Below the pieces are notes generated by a model. The model worked only from the letters and a program-made list of their open reading frames with translations, was not told where the DNA came from and ran no database searches. The translations under genes and the position numbers were made by a program. This document shows positions 56,645 through 64,000 of a stretch of DNA of 64,000 nt, in pieces; positions within the stretch are counted from its first letter, which is position 1, and the number at the start of each line of letters is the position of its first letter. The stretch comes from Ixodes scapularis (Eukaryota; Arthropoda; Arachnida; Ixodida; Ixodidae), in assembly GCF_016920785.2 (NCBI RefSeq), contig NW_024609880.1, forward strand, positions 61,331,292 to 61,395,291, given 5' to 3'.

Positions 56645-56720
56645 AGCCACTGTCACACTTCATACGTATGTATGCAGACTGTCCCTTTTGTATGACGTAG
56701 TAAGCAGTGCGACCCCGGCT
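56645..56720. mobile_element. Mini-MITE, family B (76 bp)
   Basis: The ends are AGCCACTGTCACACT and the complement of AGCCGGGGTCGCACTG, with TGCAGACTGTC-CTTTTGTATGA inside. TTA follows at 56721-56723; the left side reads TTG, so the duplication is imperfect. It is an internal-deletion form of 49154-49364. Confidence 0.6.
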
Positions 56721-56723
56721 TTA

Positions 56724-57732
56724 GCTTTTAGCGTCGCCGAACCGTTGTAAGAAAAAAGACAGATTAGCTCGGGGCTATACCGTGGCCACGTAAGCTTTTA
56801 GCGTTTCAGAGACCTGCGCTGCACGTTGGAAAGTCACGTGAAGCCTCCTTGAGTGTCGTGCTATGGTCAAGCTAATGGTTATGAAGAACGTGCTTACTAT
56901 CAAGGACAAGTATGAGCGTGAACTGCCCGCAATGCTGTCTTTTGACGAACCTCGCAATTTTTAAGAAAGGCTCTGCATGAGTCTAGGGCTACAGAGTGAT
57001 GTTTAGGTCCTATTAGCCGAACCACCGGACAACTGGAGAGATTACGGATCTTGAAGGGGGAGGGGGTGGGGGGGGACGTAGTAACACACGAAATCTGGTG
57101 GTGCCAGGAAAATGAGAGGGGCGGGGGGGGGGGGCGGTATACGTAGTTCTGTCCTGTTACAATATTTCAGCTAAAGCAAGGATGTGCACTTGTGATGTAA
57201 AACATGCATTTGACGATCATATTTCTTTCTTACTTTCGACTGATGTCACTGATTATGTTAATACAAATCGAAACTGAAAAGCGAGAAGGACCATCCCAAC
57301 TCTTCAGAAGCAGGTGTTCCAATGCAACAGAGGGGCAGAAATACTGTATGATGCGCTTGCACTATGTGTTTTTAAGTTACTGTTTTTTTTATTATTTTTT
57401 GATTGACGTGCTAAAGCTAGTGGTAGAAACTTGGGCGGAAATTGATTACGTGAGGAGCCCCAAGGAGTCCACCTTAGAGGCGGCAATTGCAAAGGTCGGC
57501 ATGCGCGGGGCCCGACTTCCCTGTCTTGGAAAAAGACGGATGCTGATGGAACGCAGCCGAGCTACGAAGACAAAAACAGCAAGTGCACGAACAGCAGCTT
57601 CCACTGCGGCTCCCGTTCTTACGGCTGTAGACCGTAGTCCAAAGACGAGCAGGCTACCAATTTCGGTCGTTTTTGTATACGCTATAGCCTATAGCAAGGG
57701 CGGAGGAACTAACTTCCATTAGCGCCGTGTCA
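56724..57732. other. Non-coding stretch
   Basis: G-rich runs lie at 57053-57076 and 57117-57136. The 172-residue open frame at 57204-57722 is low in complexity and unrecognised, so it is not called as a gene. Confidence 0.45.
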
Positions 57733-58053
57733 TTTCTTCGCATACCAGCGCTTGTTCATGGGGGATCGGCGGCTATAGAGTGTGTTAGCACACTGCAGTC
57801 CGATGCACGCGGAGAGAATGCTCGCGGCTGCAGAACCCAGGGGTCCAGGGCTCAATCTCCACTCCTGCATGTGTCGATCTGAACGAGCATAGTACCATGC
57901 GCATACGGTTATACATCACTACTGCGTGATGCACGTTAAAGGTCCCAGGATAGCAGTGATATCGCAATAGGTAAATTTCTTGTCTATACAGCAGAGACGC
58001 CAGACGTCAGCTGGGACCGACTAACTTCCAGCTGCATAAACGTACACGCACCA
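57733..58053 (+). mobile_element. tRNA-like SINE, plus orientation
   Basis: The head GGCTATAGAGTGTGTTAGC resembles a pol III A box and GGGCTCAATCTCC a B box. The body has TCGATCTGAACGAGCAT, CACTACTGCGTGATGCACG and TTAAAGGTCCCAGG. The end is ACTAACTTCCAGCTGCATAA. Every block is the reverse complement of one in 58482-58770. Confidence 0.7.
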
Positions 58054-58481
58054 TACTTTTAGCACTTGTTCGTGAGAAGCAAGTGGTGTTGCTAATGGTG
58101 CCCACGTCGGAAGGTCGTCCGTATTAGCGGCGAAAGCGGAAACACTTGAGGCGGGCACTTGGTCGGCATTCAGCGGAGAGCGCGAGTTCACACACGCTTT
58201 TTCAATTGGTCGGAATGTTGTTTGACACTGGCTTCTGCATAGCAGTAGCAACCGCGGCTGACATCTTGAAGGACAGATCAGGGCTACGCCATACGCATAT
58301 TAACGTAGATTCACCTCATAAATGAGCAACAATCACTGCTCGGGAGCTACTGGTGACGAAAGGACATGCTTTGGAACAAGCTGCAATGACAAAAATTTCT
58401 TTCCCTGCCGAAAAAATTGGCAGCGATCTTTATTTCCAAGCACATCCAATTGCATCAAACACTTTAGTTTAGGAACTAAGT
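58054..58481. other. Stretch between two oppositely oriented SINE copies
   Basis: No gene recognised. The two SINEs (57733-58053 plus, 58482-58770 minus) form a large interrupted inverted repeat around it. Confidence 0.55.
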
Positions 58482-58770
58482 CATTGTGTTGTGTGCATGT
58501 TTATACAGGCGGAAGTTAGTCTGCCTCAGTGGGCGTCTGGTGTCTCAGCTGTAGATGAGCAATTTAGCCAGTGCGGTAGAACCGCTAGCCTGGGGTCTTT
58601 AACGTGCACCACGCAGTAGTGACACACGACCGCATGCCGGTACGACGCTCATCCAGATCGAAACGGGCAGAGGTGGGGATTGAACCGGATCCTTGGGTTC
58701 TGCAGCGCGAGCTTTCGCTCCACGTGCTCCGAGCTGGTGTGCGCTAGCCCACTCCGCTCTCCCCCCCGGT
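58482..58770 (-). mobile_element. tRNA-like SINE, longest copy (minus orientation)
   Basis: On the minus strand, a head with GTGGGCTAGCGCAC and the B-box-like GGTTCAATCCCC is followed by TCGATCTGGATGAGCGTCGT, CGTTAAAGACCCCAGG and GCTCATCTACAGCTGAG, ending AACTTCCGCCTGTATAAAC. Five other copies in the window match parts of it. Tick tRNA-derived SINEs are known, but I cannot test identity with any named family. Confidence 0.7.
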
Positions 58771-60747
58771 CCCCTCCCCACTAAACTCAAGAGCACAATT
58801 TCTCCATCACATTTATGCGAAAAATGCCTGTGTGCAGTGTGACAGTGTGTAGTAGTCAGTGGGAAGCAAAAAGGAAAGAACCTCGGTTGTCGCCGCAGTT
58901 CTTATGCAGGACACTGCAAAAACCTGTTCTATGTTTTTTTTTTTTTTTTTTTTTGATGATTGGGCAACGTTATTTCGACGTTGTATACGCATACAATGAA
59001 GTGCGTCTGTTGAAGCGTAATTCTTACCTCACATCTTCGAGCGTCGGCCATACGGTCGCATTCCTGGGCTGTACTATCAAAGACGCCCATCTACGTCTGC
59101 GTGCCCACGACATGGTCCCTGTTTTGCATGTTCGGCTCAGTGATGCTCTTGAACCGGTTCGCCTCCGACCTCTCGTCTTTTTTACGGCTCGTGGCCGTGC
59201 GGCTATTCGGGACTGGGAAAAGGCGTTGCCTTTGTAGCCCGATCACTCAGGAAGATAGCGGTTCGCGCCCGCGTTCTCACCGCGGTGCATGTCGCGTCCC
59301 AGACAAGTCGGAGACGCCGATGCTGCGGTGTCGATACACGTTTTTCGTTTTCTTTCGCTCTCAGTCACGTGGGTTCCGTATCTGGCATGCGGGACGAAAA
59401 AATAATACAACGTTTTAGCCGGGGATATGCGGGAAAATATAGGTGAGGCAAAACAAGAACATGTGAGAGTCACGCATTTTTTGTGAGCACCTTCCACGGG
59501 AGTGGAGATATCAAAACTATGTCTTAACGCATAGCAGAAGGGACGACATTCAAGATGGTTGCGCCCTTGTGTAAAAGGTGTACAAACGCCGTAAAAAGAA
59601 ATAAATATAGCACATTTCTCTTAAAAGATTCGTATTCATTTTTTTATCAAACTGTTCGCACGTTGTCAATATAAGAACACGCCTGTTTGAACTGACGGAG
59701 CCAATTAGGTGGGTGAACCGCTGTCCCGTATAGACCTGCAACATGACTCAATTTCAATCAAACACCAACGTATGATGGTTACTCGGTTTTGTCTGTGGTG
59801 GATGACCCTGAAAACAGTCGAGACCACACTCCCAAAAATGTTCAAGTGTTTTGTTTTTCGAAAGAGCACTCGGGAAGTCAATAACCTGATTTTACGATTG
59901 AAGCTGAGATTGGAAAAAAATGTTTTAACACAAAAATAAGGTTCGCGATTCGACACTACGCGTTGCGTGACGTGAGTCTATGACACATCAGCTTCGTCAC
60001 AATGCAACCATCGTTACTGTATTTTCTTTCGAATATATTTTCTTTTGGCTTTTTAACTTTTTGAGATGCTTCCTTAGATTGTAGTGATTAGCTTTCCGAG
60101 TAGGCTGGGGGCCTGTAGACGAACGGGGGATTAGTGAATCATACAGCTCTCCCAACACATCTTTAACACATCTCCAGTTGCCCCGATTAAGAAATAACAC
60201 GGCAAAAAAATATCGTACTTCAATATCATAATTTGATGTGGTCCGAGGCTGCAGCTGGCTATATATAACAAATTATCGGTTTTGTCACTTCAGAAAGAAA
60301 AGGTTACTGCTGGTGGATCGGAAGCACCAGCCCGTTTCGCGCTTTTAACAGCACTGCACGGAACTTGCTAGGCGGAACAGAGCACTCCGTGCAGCTTGTG
60401 TTGAGACACGTCTCGCTGCCGACACTCGGCGCTCCTTCTGTCTCTCGTGGGCATGCACAGTCTTCCCGCGCTTTTAATTGCGGAACGTGCAAGTCGTTAG
60501 CATTCATCGGAGATCACACGTTGCGCAAAAGGAAATGTGCACACAGACTAGAAGTACGCACATACTAAACACCAGCCTCCCAATTGATTGCAGCTCGCAC
60601 CGGCGTCGGTGGTCGTTAATTTTCTAATCAAGCAAACATATCAAATGCAAAAAAAAAAAAAAAAAACGAAAAATGTGTAATCGCACCACCGAAGCCCGTC
60701 AACTTGTAGTCAGAAGTGGAATGAGCGTAACAGATTCGAACTCACAC
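58771..60747. other. Non-coding stretch
   Basis: No gene recognised. A T run of about 20 lies at 58935-58954. The 140-residue open frame at 58815-59237 crosses this run and has no domain. Confidence 0.5.
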
Positions 60748-60928
60748 GCAGCCGACGTGTCTTCTTTGTATTATTCTTCGTGCTTGGTAAAGTCACAGTT
60801 TTTACAATTTCCGAACAAATAAGCATGAAGTGAGCACGACAAAATATCACGCCCAGCCGACGTGTCAGTTCTATTATACTTCGCGCTCGCTAAAGTCAGT
60901 TTTCCCATTAACCGAACAAATATTCTGC
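60748..60928 (+). repeat. Diverged tandem duplication, ~106-bp period
   Basis: Units 60748-60824 and 60852-60928 share CAGCCGACGTGTC, CTTCG-GCT-G-TAAAGTCA and CCGAACAAATA. Coding function is not apparent. Confidence 0.6.
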
Positions 60929-61920
60929 ATTGTTCTTGCTTATACTGTATACGATTAGCTCGATCCAACATATACCGAATAAAGTCAACAATAAGAGAGA
61001 ACACAAACGCGAATGCTTGGCACGAAGTCGGCTATGTTCGTTTATCGGGCTTGTAAATCTCGTAATAATCTATAGCCCTAATTGCCTCGCGTTATTTTGC
61101 GTCTGGGAGCGAACTACTTTGGGCGGTGCAGGGGGGGAGCGTAGTTGCTGCTACCATGGGTTATGTATATTTTATTTTTGTGTCGATATATTTTTATCTA
61201 CACCCTTTCAATAGCCCCTTCTAATGACTTTATAACAGCCGGAACTTCGCAGAAACCGGAAGGGTTAATGACATTAAACGAGGACGTTTAATTCCGTAAT
61301 AGAGCTTTCTAGTTCGGTAGTCATTTTTTTGTCGGTCAGTTTATATATGTTCGTAAAGTGGTACTAAAAAGAAGAAAATCAAAAACAATGCAAGCTTACA
61401 AAATACTCGTAAAACATTTTTTTTAATTGAAATAAACATTTTTCTACGGCGGCGGCAGCTGTTGTGCCCCTTTCCGGCAAAATCCAGCGGCATCCGTACG
61501 CAAAAACCCACGGGATGGCGAGGCACCCATCGTCCATCGCCATATCGTTATCACCCCATCGCCGTCGCCCATCGCCCAACTATACGTCATCTATAGCAAG
61601 ACGCGCTATCGCTTCCTCTCCCTTTTTCTTCCCTAATAACATTGCGGCGCAATAGGCAATAAGAACGCCGACATACGAATCGCGAAGCGAGAAACGCGTT
61701 CTTTTAAAGACACGCCCTGCGCTTCTCAAGGTATCGGCGACTATCAGCACCGAGATGTTTCGGAAGCGCCCTTTAATGGTTTCCGCTAGTAACGTCACGA
61801 TCAGAATTTGCCTCGCCGTGACGTCACGAGGTGTAATAATGTTGACTCCTTATCGTCAGTTGCGAACTGTGTGTGTTCAAAAATAACATGCAAAAATACT
61901 CCAAAAGCCGGGCGACGTCA
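60929..61920. other. Non-coding stretch
   Basis: No gene recognised. TCGTGACGT-like palindromic motifs occur at 61793-61830, and CGCCGACATACGAATCGCGA near 61668 resembles family C internal sequence. Confidence 0.45.
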
Positions 61921-62162
61921 TAATTAAGATAAGAACACCGACTTGACATAACAGAAAAAACAATTTCATTAGACGTTTCGCCTCCCATGCGGGAGGCATC
62001 ATCAGTCGTTACACAGAAACACAGTAGGTTGAACAGCAACACAGTAGGTTGAACCTTCCATTTGCTGTGTAACTACTGATGATGCCTCCCGCATGGGAGG
62101 CGAAACGTCTAATGAAATTGTTTTTTTTCTGTTATGTCAAGTCGGTGTTCTTATTTTAATTA
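61921..62162. repeat. Near-perfect foldback, ~96-bp arms, with a hammerhead-like motif
   Basis: Arms 61921-62016 and 62065-62162 differ at only about two bases plus a 2-base indel. The 48-bp loop contains two direct copies of AACACAGTAGGTTGAAC. Each arm carries CTGATGATGCCTCCCGCATG... GGCGAAACGTC (plus strand 62076-62109; minus strand 62005-61972), which has the CTGATGA and GAAAC-GTC core of hammerhead ribozymes. There is an extra base before stem II and a poor stem I. It could equally be the structural motif found near ends of some retroelements. Confidence 0.8.
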
Positions 62163-63175
62163 CAAAAATAACATGGTGGAAGCTTGAAGTCGTCGCTGCA
62201 TTTTTAAACCGACATCGTCACACCTGGCACACAGTTACAATGTGCTGATTTCCGTCGACAATAAAAGAAAAATGAATTAAAATAAAGACGTCAGAGTGAG
62301 CGTTTGACTAATCGCGAATTGTGCGACAACAGTCAAGCTTTTACGTCGCGCACATCGCTAAGGGTAACCAATCTCCCTCCGAAGCTAATAGAACAACGAA
62401 AGAGGAGAAACGGGGTTTGAAATTTACAGTGCAAAAATCAAGAATGTGCGATAAAGAAAAAAGAAGAAAAAAAGCTCTGGGCTGCATAAGAAGGTAGAAA
62501 AAAAAAAGGCAATAAAATATAAAGTAGTTTATGGAGATAAGTTGCAGGAGGAGGAACCTCCCAGAAGCCAATGTAGCCGTGAATCACGAAAGCCTGCGTG
62601 TGGCCAAGGCACACGTCAACCCTTTTCACGCACAGCAGTACGCCGATCTCGCAACTAATCGTTGCAGAGTGCGTGGCTACCGCCGGACGCGCAGGGTAGC
62701 TCAGGTATATGGCCTAGCCTTACAAACAAACGAATATACTATGGGGGTCAAGTGGGGCGAGCGTCTGGGCTTTGAAAATGGATTGTGAACCACCGACAGA
62801 GTGCACGAGACACCTCCCATTATCAGCCCTGCTCTTTCGTGTGTTTTTTTTTATTTTTTTATTAAGGCTGGCGAACCAGCAAGTTACGAAGATGTACTTT
62901 CTTGCTGCGCGACCTACAATGGGGGATTGAGAAGGAGCGAAAGGTGCATAGATGAAGAGGTCAGACTGTGCTTGATCCCGTGAGCACGACACGACTGACG
63001 TCTTTGTAAGAAGAGCCTAGATGAACATCATATCGAGGTCCGTATAATCTATAGCCGGTGGTGTCTCTCCTGTGATTTGTTTGAGTCCATACTAAAATAG
63101 CGGCACGTTTTTTCCTGAACGGCATTGCGTTTCTGTTTTCAAATCTCTAGCCATTTTTATGATTGATTTATTTGC
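62163..63175. other. Non-coding stretch
   Basis: No gene recognised. Open frames near 62530-62790 have no domain. Confidence 0.5.
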
Positions 63176-63415
63176 AGTGTGAATGCCCTCGCTAAGGACA
63201 ATAAACCCGCTAGTCCAAGCTGTTCAACGTGCAGCGATCCGGAAACCATAGAACACCTCACTGTATGTGTTTTTTACACCACAGGAAACAGGTACCTCAG
63301 ACGTCACTCTCGAACGTGGATAATGTACGAACCATATACAGCGGAGAAAGTGCACGGCTGCTTTTCTGCGAAACACAGGACTGGCACGGATGATCTAAGG
63401 TTTGGGGTAATGTAG
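63176..63415 (+). pseudogene. Fragment of a non-LTR retrotransposon ORF2 C-terminus
   Basis: The frame reads NALAKDNKPASPSCSTCSDP, then ETIEHLTVCVFYTTGNRYLR, the cysteine and histidine arrangement (C-x2-C ... ETIEH ... C) found just after the RNase H/RT region of I/R1/Jockey-type LINEs. The fragment starts without upstream RT sequence and ends at a stop after RFGVM, so it is strongly 5'-truncated. ATTTATTTGCAG precedes it and looks like a splice acceptor, but the content argues for a LINE remnant rather than a host exon. Confidence 0.5.
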
Positions 63416-63964
63416 CTCTGACCATCTCATCGTTACCCTTCCTCATCTCATTTCATCTTGACAATCTTTTCCTCCCGATTCCTTGTTTCCAGTGTATGTA
63501 AATTCTGCTAAAGAAAAACACTCCATTATAGGAAAATATATTCTACTGCGCTCATTTGCATAAGACAGCGAGCCTACAGTACCTAATCCTCCCTCAGCGG
63601 TGTGAAGAAACCGCGTTTGAGAAAACGTCTGCGCACCGCGCTGTCGACGCTTTTGCGCTTTCATGCTCCGCCAAGGGAGGGGGCTTCTGCCGACTCACCG
63701 ATATACCGGATACGCCAAGGCAGCAAACACAGCTGTCTCCGCTGTCTCGAAGGTTGTCCACGACGATAGATGGTGGCAGTCACCCTTCCCACTTCAAAGG
63801 GGAAAATTCCGTGTCTGCGTGCGTCCAGCCGTTCCAACTACGCGAAAGCTGTCGGCTCCAGGGCCATTGGATTTTCCCGGAGTAAAGTGTGTTGCCTATA
63901 GTGAAGTTTTTGCTAGAGCCAAGTGCTCGGGCTAACCTCTCCTCAATAAATATCTTACTTTATT
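63416..63964. other. Non-coding stretch
   Basis: Overlapping open frames on the plus strand (63556-63935) have no domain. AATAAATATC near 63946 could serve as a polyadenylation signal. No gene called. Confidence 0.45.
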
Positions 63965-64000
63965 TCTCTTTCTCTCTCTCTCTCTCTCTCGCCTTTTCAG
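63965..64000 (+). other. Polypyrimidine tract and possible splice acceptor at window edge
   Basis: A CT repeat (63969-63990) is followed by GCCTTTTCAG, which ends exactly at the last base. This is a near-ideal acceptor. An exon could begin at the next base, outside the window, but the CT repeat may also be a chance microsatellite. Confidence 0.4.

Noticed and set aside
57204..57722. 172-residue open frame
   Set aside because: The first half is low-complexity hydrophobic sequence with aromatic runs from T-rich DNA; the second half is alanine- and threonine-rich without a domain. No splice or start evidence.
58815..59237. Frame starting MRKMPVCSVTVCSS, considered as a THAP-like domain start
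   Set aside because: The spacing of cysteines and the absence of the C-x2-H part and downstream THAP residues do not fit. The frame runs through a poly-T tract.
63176..63415. Host exon after the ATTTATTTGCAG acceptor-like sequence
   Set aside because: The encoded C-x2-C...ETIEH...C pattern is typical of LINE ORF2 C-termini, so a retrotransposon fragment is the better explanation.

Overview
The window looks like intergenic and intronic DNA from a large, repeat-rich arthropod genome. A chelicerate, most likely an ixodid tick, is the best guess. The evidence is one certain host coding exon (an arthropod netrin), an intact BEL/Pao LTR retrotransposon, tRNA-like SINEs, many foldback/MITE elements, and long homopolymer and dinucleotide tracts. 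There are no bacterial-style operons and almost no long ORFs. The species cannot be fixed from sequence alone.

Layout. 1-8.2 kb is AT-rich and holds foldback elements (3897-4500, 4545-4676), a TA microsatellite, and a 1.76-kb non-autonomous hAT element (6441-8200) with a perfect 8-bp target duplication and other inverted-repeat elements nested in it. 9125-10163 is the first coding exon of a netrin: signal peptide, laminin N-terminal domain and the first laminin-EGF repeat, ending at a good splice donor. No later netrin exon was recognised in the remaining 54 kb. 10.2-33.7 kb is non-coding repeat mosaic. It holds MITE and SINE copies, inverted repeats, a candidate TATA promoter with a tiny first exon near 17.5 kb, and an unusual array of short palindromes at 31.34-31.69 kb. 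33764-39574 is a complete BEL/Pao element with LTRs that look identical, a 5-bp target duplication and an uninterrupted 1771-residue Gag-Pol. 39.6-56 kb is again MITE mosaic, including a long foldback at 54.7-56.0 kb. Near 56.5 kb is a TATA box with a short signal-peptide-like ORF, immediately followed by a mini-MITE. 57-64 kb holds SINEs, a tandem duplication, a near-perfect 96-bp-arm foldback with a hammerhead-like motif (61921-62162), a fragment of a non-LTR retrotransposon C-terminus, and a polypyrimidine tract ending in CAG at the last base.

Function. Only the netrin exon is confidently host coding. The BEL/Pao element is the only apparently complete autonomous mobile element. By comparing copies within the window I could define several recurrent families, labelled here A, B, C, E and 1 (MITE/foldback) plus one SINE family. 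These labels are mine and have not been compared with any repeat library.
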